NCBI GenBank assembly: GCA_964395065.1
Contig: CAYNAM010000039.1
Span: 1 to 19,964 of the forward strand
Origin: Entomomonas sp964395065
GTDB lineage: Bacteria; Pseudomonadota; Gammaproteobacteria; Pseudomonadales; Pseudomonadaceae
DNA length: 19,964 nt
Reading direction: 5' to 3'
Below the pieces are notes generated by a model. That model was not told where the DNA came from, searched no databases, and saw only the letters and a list, made by a program, of their open reading frames with translations. A program made the translations under genes and the position numbers. Each line of letters opens with the position of its first letter. The stretch's first letter is position 1. Shown here piece after piece: positions 1 through 6,832 of the stretch.

Positions 1-102
1 AATATTTTTTATGAAAGAGTAAGGGGGATAAATGGAGAAGATTGTTTCATAAATGGAATAGTAAGATTGAAAAAATTAGGAGTAGACAGCTTTAAGCACT
101 AA
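1..102 (+). CDS. 3' end of an unidentified gene (partial)
   Basis: From the first base, one plus-strand frame stays open for 33 codons and stops at TAA 100-102. A strong hairpin terminator (102-129) begins at that stop codon, which is what the end of a real gene looks like. The visible tail is basic and polar and ends in GVDSFKH; I recognise no family in it. The gene would converge on rlmI and share its terminator. An open run of this length can occur by chance in AT-rich DNA, so the call rests mainly on the position of the terminator. Confidence 0.45.
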   Translation, partial: NIFYERVRGINGEDCFINGIVRLKKLGVDSFKH

Positions 103-130
103 AAAGGCTAAATTTTATTTTAGCCTTTTC
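101..130. terminator. Bidirectional terminator between the left-edge gene and rlmI
   Basis: An 11-bp perfect stem is formed by 102-112 (AAAAGGCTAAA) and 119-129 (TTTAGCCTTTT) around a 6-nt loop. The A and T runs at the outer ends give a U-tract on either strand, so it can end both the plus-strand gene at 102 and rlmI, whose stop codon is at 142-144 on the minus strand. Confidence 0.8.
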
Positions 131-141
131 AGTGTATTAGC

Positions 142-1335
142 TTAATTAGGTAATACACGACACAATAATGATTTAATGTAACGTGTTTCTACAATGGCAG
201 GATGAACAGGATGATCTGGCCCTTGTCCGCCGCGCTCAATGATTTGAATGAACCGATCGTTATGGCGTGCTGCACCTTGAAGAATATCCACTAGAGTTTC
301 TTCAGCTAAATGCATTGAGCAGGAGGCGCTGACGAGTAAACCATCTTTTTCTAATAAGCGAACAGCTAATTCATTAAGGCGGTGGTAAGCCGCTTGGCCA
401 TTTTTGAAGTCTTTTTTGCGTTTGATAAACGCAGGTGGGTCAGCCACAATCACATCAAACTTTTCATTATTGGCTTTTAGTTCTTTCATTGCCTCAAATA
501 CATCACCTTCTATACAGGTCAGTTTATCAGCTACGTTATTGAGGGAGGCATTACGCTCTACGCCATCTAAAGCAAAGTGTGAGGAATCAATGCATGTGAC
601 TTCTGCCGCATCATTAACGGCGGCTTGAATCCCCCATCCACCAATATAGCTGAATAAATCAAGAACACGTTTGCCTTTTACGTAGGGCATTAAATGGGCG
701 CGATTAAAGCGGTGATCATAAAACCAACCTGTTTTTTGGCCTTCCATAATGGGGGCTTCAAAGGTAACGCCATTTTCTTCTAATTTAACCCAATCAGGTA
801 CATCACCATAGGCTACTTCTACGTAACTGGTGAGTGCTTCTGCGTTACGAGCAGAACTGTCATTTTTCCAAAGAATACCCTTAGGGTTGAGTACTTGTAT
901 AAGGGCTGCTTGGATATCTTCTTTATGGTGCTCCATGGCCGAGGAGTTTAATTGAGCAACTAAAACATCACCGAAACGATCGACAATTAATCCTGGGAGT
1001 AGGTCAGAATCACCGTACACTAAGCGATAAAAAGGTTTGTTAAATATTTTTTCGCGCAGTGAAAGGGCTACTTGTAGTCGGTGAACGAGCAGTGATTTAC
1101 CCAGTGTGTGCTCGGTGTTTCTTGAGATGATGCGTGCACAAATCAGATTGTTAGGGCTAAGTACAACAATGCCTAATGGTTTACCTGCTGAGGTTTCTAA
1201 AATCGCTTGCTCACCACTGATAAAACCTTGTAGTGGGGTGATTTTGTTATTAACTTCATTGCTGTAAATCCATAGGTGACCTGCACGAATACGGCGGTCA
1301 GCGTTGGCATTAAGGCGTAGGGTAGATAATGTCAT
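142..1335 (-). CDS. rlmI: 23S rRNA (cytosine-5)-methyltransferase RlmI
   Basis: This is a cytoplasmic SAM-dependent methyltransferase of the RlmI/RlmO family. The family member in E. coli makes m5C1962 in 23S rRNA. The 397-residue length fits. Residues 1 to about 75 form the N-terminal PUA RNA-binding domain, with RRIRAGHLWIYSNEV near the start. The catalytic half shows GQKTGWFYDHRFNR (199-212), the SAM-binding motif VLDLFSYIGGWG (224-235), the motif IV segment ADPPAF (298-303) and the catalytic-type cysteine in SCS (338-340). It is divergent from mutS with a 142-bp gap. The ATG at 1335 starts directly at the PUA domain, and no strong ribosome binding site precedes it. The gene ends at the terminator 101-130 and is monocistronic as far as can be seen. 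The assignment to RlmI rather than another PUA methyltransferase is from remembered family features. Confidence 0.93.
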   Translation of the reverse strand: MTLSTLRLNANADRRIRAGHLWIYSNEVNNKITPLQGFISGEQAILETSAGKPLGIVVLSPNNLICARIISRNTEHTLGKSLLVHRLQVALSLREKIFNKPFYRLVYGDSDLLPGLIVDRFGDVLVAQLNSSAMEHHKEDIQAALIQVLNPKGILWKNDSSARNAEALTSYVEVAYGDVPDWVKLEENGVTFEAPIMEGQKTGWFYDHRFNRAHLMPYVKGKRVLDLFSYIGGWGIQAAVNDAAEVTCIDSSHFALDGVERNASLNNVADKLTCIEGDVFEAMKELKANNEKFDVIVADPPAFIKRKKDFKNGQAAYHRLNELAVRLLEKDGLLVSASCSMHLAEETLVDILQGAARHNDRFIQIIERGGQGPDHPVHPAIVETRYIKSLLCRVLPN

Positions 1336-1354
1336 TACGAAAGGCTCATTAAAA

Positions 1355-1360
1355 ATTATA
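1355..1360 (-). promoter_or_regulatory. Candidate -10 box for rlmI
   Basis: On the minus strand a perfect TATAAT lies 20 bases before the rlmI ATG, in the divergent gap with mutS. The -35 region is not clear. A start about 7 bases downstream would leave a very short leader. Confidence 0.35.
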
Positions 1361-1387
1361 GCTTATAAGCATAACAAATAACCTCCC

Positions 1388-1415
1388 TTGATGGATAGTT
1401 TATAGGTGTTATTAT
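1388..1415 (+). promoter_or_regulatory. Candidate mutS promoter
   Basis: TTGATG (1388-1393) and TATTAT (1410-1415) are separated by 16 bases on the plus strand, in the 142-bp divergent gap. Both boxes match the sigma70 consensus partially. The predicted leader to the mutS ATG is about 55 bases. Other AT-rich hexamers nearby could also serve. Confidence 0.3.
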
Positions 1416-1477
1416 TTTTTATGCTCAGGCATAATAGTACATTAACAAGCGATGATGACGAATAATAGAATAGAGCT

Positions 1478-4063
1478 ATGGAAAAAACTAACCTTTCTTC
1501 TCATACCCCGATGATGCAGCAATATTTAGGCATAAAACAAGATTATCCTAACCAGTTGTTGTTTTATCGCATGGGCGATTTTTATGAGTTATTCTATGAA
1601 GATGCTAAAAGGGCCGCTAAGCTATTGGATATTACCCTCACAGCTCGAGGCCAATCAGCAGGCAATCCTATCCCTATGGCGGGCGTTCCTTTTCATTCGG
1701 TTGAAGGCTATTTAGCAAAGCTGGTTAAGTTGGGTGAATCCATTGTGATTTGCGAACAGGTGGGTGATCCTGCCACCAGTAAAGGGCCTGTTGAGCGTAA
1801 AGTAGTCCGTATTATTACGCCCGGTACTGTCACCGATGAGGCTTTATTAGAAGATCGTCGCGATAATTTACTGGTTGCTGTGTTGGGGGATGAGCGTTGT
1901 TTTGGACTGGCGGTATTGGATATTGCCAGTGGTCGTTTTAGTGTGCAAGAGTTAAAAGGCTGGGAAAGCTTATTGGCTGAGTTGGATCGCTTAAATCCCG
2001 CTGAACTTTTATACCCTGATGATTGGCCGATGGGCTTACCACTTGAAAAGCGCAAGGGGGCTCACCGTAGACCGATATGGGATTTTGACCGTGATACAGC
2101 ACTCAAAGGCTTGTGTGAACAGTTTGCAACCCAAGATTTAGCCGGTTTTGGTTGTCAAGATTTAACCTTAGCCGTCGGTGCGGCAGGGTGTTTGCTTATT
2201 TATGCCAAAGAAACCCAGCGCACAGCATTGCCTCATATTCAAGGGCTACACCACGAGCGTATTGAAGATACCGTTATTTTAGACAGCGCTAGCCGTCGTA
2301 ATTTAGAGATTGATACCAATCTCAATGGTGGTTTAGATAATACGCTATTATCGGTATTAGATCGCTGCCAAACAACTATGGGTAGTCGTTTATTCGGGCG
2401 TTGGCTAAATAAACCGTTGCGCCAAGTGAATATTATTCGTAGCCGTCAATCGGCTATCGCCAGTTTATTAAATAACTATTGCTTTGAACCCATACAGCCA
2501 TTATTAAAAGAGATTGGCGATGTCGAGCGTATTTTGGCGCGAATAGGGTTGCGTAATGCAAGACCACGAGATTTAGCCAAGCTACGTGACTCTTTGATTA
2601 TTTTACCCGCCGTGCAAGGGGAGCTTAAACGTATTGATGACCCTAAGCTGCAAAAGTTAGCCGAATACATTACGGAATATCCAGAGCTATCCGCTACTTT
2701 GCAAAAGGCTATTATTGAAAACCCTCCCGTGGTGATTCGTGATGGTGGTGTATTGGCGGAAGGTTATGATCAAGAGTTAGATGAGCTGCGTAATATCAGT
2801 GAAAATGCTGGCCAATATTTAATGGATCTTGAAACGCGCGAGAAAGAAAGAACGGGGATTGCTACCTTAAAAGTAGGCTATAACCGTGTGCATGGCTACT
2901 ATATTGAAATCTCTAAAGTACAAGCGGGTAATGCAGAAATTCCTGCCGATTATATTCGTCGCCAAACCCTAAAAGGGGCTGAGCGCTATATTACTCCCGA
3001 GCTTAAAGAGTTTGAAGACAAAGCATTATCAGCTAAAAGCCGTGCGTTGGCTAGAGAAAAAGCACTGTATGATGAGCTAATAGAGTTATTAATTTTACAA
3101 CTACAACCTTTACAAAAAACCGCCGAAGCAGTGGCAAAACTCGATGTGTTGTGTAATCTAGCAGAACGTGCTTTAAATCTTAATTTAGTAGCCCCTGAGT
3201 TTGTTGAGCAAGTAGGTGTTAATATTGAGCAAGGTCGCCATCTTGTGGTAGAGCAAGTGCTAGAAAAGCCTTTTGTGGCTAATGATTTAGCCTTGAATGA
3301 TCAAACACGCATGCTAATCATTACCGGCCCTAACATGGGGGGTAAATCCACCTATATGCGTCAAACAGCGCTTATTGTGTTGTTAGCGCACATAGGCAGT
3401 TATGTGCCTGCAAAATGTTGCCAGTTATCCTTGGTAGACAGAATCTTTACCCGTATCGGCTCAAGCGATGATTTGGCGGGCGGGCGATCTACCTTTATGG
3501 TTGAGATGACAGAAACGGCTAATATTCTACACAATGCCACTGAACACAGCCTTGTGTTAATGGATGAGGTGGGTAGAGGAACGAGTACTTTTGATGGTTT
3601 ATCCCTTGCGTGGGCGGCGGCTGAGTATTTAGCCAAGCTTAAAGCCTTTACCTTGTTTGCAACCCATTATTTTGAATTGACCACTTTGCCAGAAAGTTTG
3701 CCAACGATTGCCAATGTGCACCTTAAGGCCGCAGAGTATAATGACACGATTGTTTTTTTACACCATGTGATAGCAGGCCCTGCTAGCCAAAGTTATGGTT
3801 TGGCGGTTGCTAAGTTGGCAGGTGTCCCGAAAGAAGTGATTGAGCGGGCAAAAGCGCATTTGTCTGTGCTAGAAACAACCACTGTTGATACGAATACACT
3901 GAGTCATAAGCAAATAAAAAGTGAGTCTATTCCCCAGCAAAGGGATTTATTTGCACAATCAACACATCCAGTGATTGATGAGCTAGCCAATGTTAACCTA
4001 AATGAGTTAACACCTTTTAAAGCTTTAGAACTGCTTTATGCATGGCAAAAAAAGATTAAATAG
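1478..4063 (+). CDS. mutS: DNA mismatch repair protein MutS
   Basis: MutS recognises mismatches and small loops in DNA and starts methyl-directed repair with MutL. The 861-residue length is typical. The mismatch-reading motif GDFYE lies at residues 33-37, with the wedge Phe35 and Glu37. The core and clamp domains follow. The C-terminal ABC-type ATPase shows the Walker A motif GPNMGGKST (617-625), the STFMVEM segment, Walker B LVLMDEVGRGTSTFDG with Asp696-Glu697, and FATHYFELT. The tail LTPFKALELLYAWQ resembles the C-terminal dimer/tetramer helix of the family. The ATG at 1478 is preferred because the next Met (residue 12) already lies in the conserved HTPMMQQYL block. The gene is followed by fdxA, as in Pseudomonas, but across a 253-bp gap that has its own candidate promoter. 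The gene appears intact, with no missing motif. Confidence 0.98.
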   Translation: MEKTNLSSHTPMMQQYLGIKQDYPNQLLFYRMGDFYELFYEDAKRAAKLLDITLTARGQSAGNPIPMAGVPFHSVEGYLAKLVKLGESIVICEQVGDPATSKGPVERKVVRIITPGTVTDEALLEDRRDNLLVAVLGDERCFGLAVLDIASGRFSVQELKGWESLLAELDRLNPAELLYPDDWPMGLPLEKRKGAHRRPIWDFDRDTALKGLCEQFATQDLAGFGCQDLTLAVGAAGCLLIYAKETQRTALPHIQGLHHERIEDTVILDSASRRNLEIDTNLNGGLDNTLLSVLDRCQTTMGSRLFGRWLNKPLRQVNIIRSRQSAIASLLNNYCFEPIQPLLKEIGDVERILARIGLRNARPRDLAKLRDSLIILPAVQGELKRIDDPKLQKLAEYITEYPELSATLQKAIIENPPVVIRDGGVLAEGYDQELDELRNISENAGQYLMDLETREKERTGIATLKVGYNRVHGYYIEISKVQAGNAEIPADYIRRQTLKGAERYITPELKEFEDKALSAKSRALAREKALYDELIELLILQLQPLQKTAEAVAKLDVLCNLAERALNLNLVAPEFVEQVGVNIEQGRHLVVEQVLEKPFVANDLALNDQTRMLIITGPNMGGKSTYMRQTALIVLLAHIGSYVPAKCCQLSLVDRIFTRIGSSDDLAGGRSTFMVEMTETANILHNATEHSLVLMDEVGRGTSTFDGLSLAWAAAEYLAKLKAFTLFATHYFELTTLPESLPTIANVHLKAAEYNDTIVFLHHVIAGPASQSYGLAVAKLAGVPKEVIERAKAHLSVLETTTVDTNTLSHKQIKSESIPQQRDLFAQSTHPVIDELANVNLNELTPFKALELLYAWQKKIK

Positions 4064-4068
4064 CTAGG

Positions 4069-4097
4069 GATGACTTGAGAGAAATCTTTGAGTTATC
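4069..4097 (+). terminator. Weak hairpin after mutS
   Basis: Six bases after the mutS stop the RNA could fold an 11-bp stem between 4069-4079 and 4087-4097, counting several G-U pairs. A clean U-tract does not follow at once, so it may be only a partial terminator or a 3'-end stabilising hairpin. Confidence 0.3.
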
Positions 4098-4196
4098 TTA
4101 AACTATAAGTAGTTAGGCGATTTAAAAATAGAAAAGCGTTTATAAAGAATTTTCTTTTTATAGCGGTCTGCTAAAGTCTATTTTATACTATGAAAA

Positions 4197-4205
4197 TGTT
4201 ATAAT
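4197..4205 (+). promoter_or_regulatory. Extended -10 promoter candidate for fdxA
   Basis: TGTTATAAT is a perfect extended -10 element (TGnTATAAT) in the mutS-fdxA gap. The -35 region is weak, as often with extended -10 promoters. A start near 4212 would give a leader of roughly 105 bases before the fdxA ATG at 4317. Confidence 0.45.
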
Positions 4206-4216
4206 AAAAAAGATTA

Positions 4217-4230
4217 TTATATCGATATAA
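4217..4230. promoter_or_regulatory. 14-bp perfect palindrome, possible operator, upstream of fdxA
   Basis: TTATATCGATATAA is a perfect dyad directly after the expected start of the fdxA transcript. The position would suit an operator, but the site is AT-rich and I do not recognise a regulator for it. Confidence 0.3.
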
Positions 4231-4316
4231 CAAAATAATACAGACTAACTTAAACTATTTATTTTTTAAACTGTTAAAATTGTATCAATAGCCTATATGC
4301 CTGAGGAGAAAGATAA

Positions 4317-4640
4317 ATGACCTTTGTTGTCACAGACAATTGTATTAAATGTAAATATACTGATTGTGTTGAAGTTTGTCCCGTTGATTGTTTTTATGAG
4401 GGGCCTAATTTTTTAGTCATTAACCCTGATGAATGTATCGACTGTGCTCTTTGTGAGCCTGAGTGTCCTGCGAAAGCAATTTTCTCTGAGGATGAGTTGG
4501 CTGAGGATATGATACCATTTATTGAGATTAATGCTGAGTTATCGATGACATGGCCAAATATAACAGAAAAGAAAGACTCGTTACCCGATGCCACTGAGTG
4601 GGATGGCGTGAAAGACAAATTAAAGTATTTAGAGCGTTAA
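4317..4640 (+). CDS. fdxA: 7Fe-8S ferredoxin FdxA
   Basis: A 107-residue soluble electron carrier of the Azotobacter ferredoxin I type. The cysteines follow the family pattern. By analogy with Azotobacter FdI, Cys9, Cys17 and Cys50 would bind the [3Fe-4S] cluster. Cys21, Cys40, Cys43 and Cys46 would bind the [4Fe-4S] cluster. Cys12 and Cys25 would be unligated. The conserved stretch CVEVCPVDCFYEGPN is visible, and the acidic C-terminal extension that distinguishes this type from short 2[4Fe-4S] ferredoxins is present. A strong GAGGAGA ribosome binding site precedes the ATG. It follows mutS as in Pseudomonas, but rpoS, the usual next gene there, is absent here. The redox partner cannot be read from the sequence. 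Confidence 0.95.
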   Translation: MTFVVTDNCIKCKYTDCVEVCPVDCFYEGPNFLVINPDECIDCALCEPECPAKAIFSEDELAEDMIPFIEINAELSMTWPNITEKKDSLPDATEWDGVKDKLKYLER

Positions 4641-4700
4641 GTATATAAAAAATACTGTATTACATGGTAAGCAGTTTTATTAGAGAGGATAGGCGATATC

Positions 4701-5654
4701 ATGAGAGATACTTTTATTTGGCTTGAAAAGCAGTTTGCTCATGTTGAAAAAACAAAAGATCAACAGCAAACAGAGGCATTGTTGAACCAGTTACAAGTAT
4801 TTCTAGATAAATACCATAGTGTAGTTGAGGTAGATGAACAAGTTATTGTTGCTAAAGTGCTAGAGTACCAAATGATGCTTTATCTTTTAAATGATCAAAA
4901 AGATAAAGCGGAGGAAGTTGAGTATCAACTTGATAAAGAGTTTTGTGGTATTCATAAAATAGGTAAATCAAGTGGAGCAGAAAGACTAATGCTCTGTAGT
5001 AATGGTAAGTTAAATATCGCATCAAATTTACTTGACCAAGCAAGACTCAAACGTTTTTCTATAAAACAAAAAGGCACTACTAGACCCAAGCTATTAGGGT
5101 GGGCGCTAAAGCTGGTTGGTTTGGTATTGATTGGTTTAGCGGCATGGTTATTTAGTATTCAATGGATTTGGACTCCTTTAATTGTTGGTATTATTGGTGT
5201 TCTTATTAGCACGATTGGTTCACAAGTTAATAATATTGTTAGTAATTTTTTAAGTTCAATGGCATTTAATTTGGGTGCTCTTATTCCTGGGGTGATTACT
5301 CAGGTAAATAAGGATTCTTATGAAGTGACTTTTTTAGCGCCTTTAATGAAAAGAGAGGGGCAGCCTGAGCATTGGGCGTTAAAAACGATTACCTTTAACC
5401 GTTTAGCTGGTGATTTTAAAGAGGGTGATCATATTGCAGGAGTTTGTTTATTTGCTCAGTCCGATAGTGAATATCATCCTGACTTTGTCGCTACACCTGT
5501 TTGTTTGGGGTATAGCAATGCAATTATTGCTTATAAAGCGGCACAAGTTATCAATGATAGTCACTGGCAACGCTTAGAAAATGCTGTAGCGGCTTTTCAT
5601 GATCAGTTATCTAATTTGATTGTATTCGATGATCAACTAAAAAGATTAAATTAA
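4701..5654 (+). CDS. Two-segment membrane protein of unknown function
   Basis: I do not recognise this 317-residue protein with confidence. Residues 1-125 are hydrophilic, Gln/Lys/Glu-rich and probably helical, with no signal peptide. Two hydrophobic segments follow at about 131-152 and 156-174, making a tight hairpin in the inner membrane. The C-terminal 125 residues look like a small beta-rich domain (PGVITQVNKDSYEVTFLAP, then WALKTITFNRL) ending in a helix. From memory, the order PGxI...LAxL...WALKT...ATPVCLGY...W..LE recalls DUF3239 proteins; this is a tentative match only. It starts 60 bases after fdxA behind GAGAGGA, and a DUF421 membrane protein gene follows after another 60 bases. Co-transcription with fdxA is possible, but no shared function can be inferred. 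Confidence 0.75.
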   Translation: MRDTFIWLEKQFAHVEKTKDQQQTEALLNQLQVFLDKYHSVVEVDEQVIVAKVLEYQMMLYLLNDQKDKAEEVEYQLDKEFCGIHKIGKSSGAERLMLCSNGKLNIASNLLDQARLKRFSIKQKGTTRPKLLGWALKLVGLVLIGLAAWLFSIQWIWTPLIVGIIGVLISTIGSQVNNIVSNFLSSMAFNLGALIPGVITQVNKDSYEVTFLAPLMKREGQPEHWALKTITFNRLAGDFKEGDHIAGVCLFAQSDSEYHPDFVATPVCLGYSNAIIAYKAAQVINDSHWQRLENAVAAFHDQLSNLIVFDDQLKRLN

Positions 5655-5714
5655 ATGTGGAGTATAGGTAGCTATTTACTATCAAAACTACTATTGCCGA
5701 AGGGGTAGCGCCTC

Positions 5715-6434
5715 ATGTTAGATCAATTCTATATTTATCTTGATATTACAATAAAGTTAATTATAGGTATTTGTGCTTTCTTAATTGTGTTAAGAACGAC
5801 AGGAAAAGGGCAATTAAGCTTGATGACCCCTTTAGATCTTATTGGTAACTTCGTTCTTGGTGGCATTATCGGTGGTGTTATATACAACAAAGATATTACA
5901 GTTTTTAAGTTCATTTTAGTTTTAATTATTTGGGAGTTAATTATTATTTTCGTGAACTTATTACGTAAGCATTCTACTTCTTTACAGCATATTATTGTAG
6001 GAAAGGTGACACCTGTTATTGTTGATGGAAAATTTCAACTAGAGGCGTTTAAAGAAGCACGTCTAGACATTAATAACTTTATGACAGCCTTACAAATGAA
6101 AGGGGTTTCATTGCAAGAAGTACACTATGCGCAAGTTGAAGCTAATAATCAGGTTTCTATTATTAGGAAGGATGAGAATAAAACATCTGCTGTTTTAGTA
6201 CGTGATGGAAAAGTTGATGAGGAAGCGCTTAAAGTATTAAACCATGATCAATCATGGTTAGATCAGAAACTTAAAGAAAAGGGCTTTCAGGGAGATATTG
6301 AAAGCATATTTTTTGCAGAATGGTTAGAGAAAAAAGATTCTCAAGGTAAAACAACACAAGACTTATATTTTGTTCAAGATAAAGAAAAACAAAAAGAGTT
6401 AGAAGATAAGAAAGTAAATGAAAATAAAGGTTAG
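5715..6434 (+). CDS. DUF421/YetF-type membrane protein
   Basis: A 239-residue inner-membrane protein of the DUF421 family (Bacillus YetF/YdfR, E. coli YcaP). Hydrophobic segments lie at about 9-27, 42-58 and 64-83, and include the family-like FLIVLRTTGKGQLSLMTPLDLIGNFVLGG stretch near 22-50. The soluble C-terminal domain starts at about residue 88 with IIVGKVTPVIVDGKF and contains LDINNFMTALQMKGV. The last 30 residues are a charged Lys/Glu tail. A GAAGGGG ribosome binding site precedes the ATG. The gene ends before a strong bidirectional terminator, so it is the last gene of the plus-strand run. Some family members have been linked to spore or membrane functions, but the biochemical role is not established, and nothing here narrows it. 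Confidence 0.88.
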   Translation: MLDQFYIYLDITIKLIIGICAFLIVLRTTGKGQLSLMTPLDLIGNFVLGGIIGGVIYNKDITVFKFILVLIIWELIIIFVNLLRKHSTSLQHIIVGKVTPVIVDGKFQLEAFKEARLDINNFMTALQMKGVSLQEVHYAQVEANNQVSIIRKDENKTSAVLVRDGKVDEEALKVLNHDQSWLDQKLKEKGFQGDIESIFFAEWLEKKDSQGKTTQDLYFVQDKEKQKELEDKKVNENKG

Positions 6435-6449
6435 AGAATACAATTGAAT

Positions 6450-6477
6450 AAACAGGTAGCTATAAAGCTACCTGTTT
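6450..6477. terminator. Bidirectional terminator between the DUF421 gene and the TM2 gene
   Basis: A 12-bp perfect stem pairs 6450-6461 (AAACAGGTAGCT) with 6466-6477 around a 4-nt loop. It lies between the stop of the plus-strand DUF421 gene (6434) and the stop of the minus-strand TM2 gene (6482). A-rich and T-rich arms allow it to act in both directions. Confidence 0.75.
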
Positions 6478-6481
6478 AGTT

Positions 6482-6811
6482 TTATCTATTATATTTTGCG
6501 TCAAATGTATCATCACTCATGCATAAGAAAATAATAAAGTCGATGAGTGCAACCAGTGAAGGAATAAAAGTCCAACAGAAAAGAAGGTAAAGAAATCCTA
6601 ATCCGACTTGTCCTAAATAAAATCTATGAACACCAATACCACCTAGAAAGAAAGCAAGTAAGGCAGCGGCGATACGGCTTTTTCCTTTATTGCTTTGGGG
6701 GTAATGCTGACGGACACCGCATTTAGGACATATCTCAGCTTTTTCATTGATAATTGCTCCACAAGAAGAGCAGAATTTTTCCGTATTTGATTTAATGGGT
6801 TGATTTTCCAT
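6482..6811 (-). CDS. Zinc-ribbon plus TM2-domain membrane protein
   Basis: A 109-residue protein with two recognisable parts. The N-terminus carries a zinc ribbon made of two CxxC knuckles, Cys14/Cys17 and Cys28/Cys31 (CSSCG and CPKCG). A TM2 domain follows at about 45-100, with the hallmark GGIGVHRFYLG (58-67) between two membrane segments and a conserved Asp in the second (LIDFI). There is no signal peptide; the ribbon should lie in the cytoplasm. A good AAGGA ribosome binding site sits in the 21-bp gap after purD, so translation from the pur operon message is likely. TM2 proteins are widespread and mostly uncharacterised. The position behind purD may be chance co-transcription rather than a link to purine metabolism. 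Confidence 0.9.
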   Translation of the reverse strand: MENQPIKSNTEKFCSSCGAIINEKAEICPKCGVRQHYPQSNKGKSRIAAALLAFFLGGIGVHRFYLGQVGLGFLYLLFCWTFIPSLVALIDFIIFLCMSDDTFDAKYNR

Positions 6812-6832
6812 ATTGATTCCTTAATCAGATAA

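Noticed and set aside
1708..2055. 115-codon minus-strand open frame inside mutS
   Set aside because: Ser/Lys-rich antisense shadow; mutS is intact across it.
5660..6477. Shared AGGTAGCTAT at about 5668 and 6454 as a possible repeat family
   Set aside because: Ten matching bases only; the second copy is one arm of a terminator and no further copies were seen.
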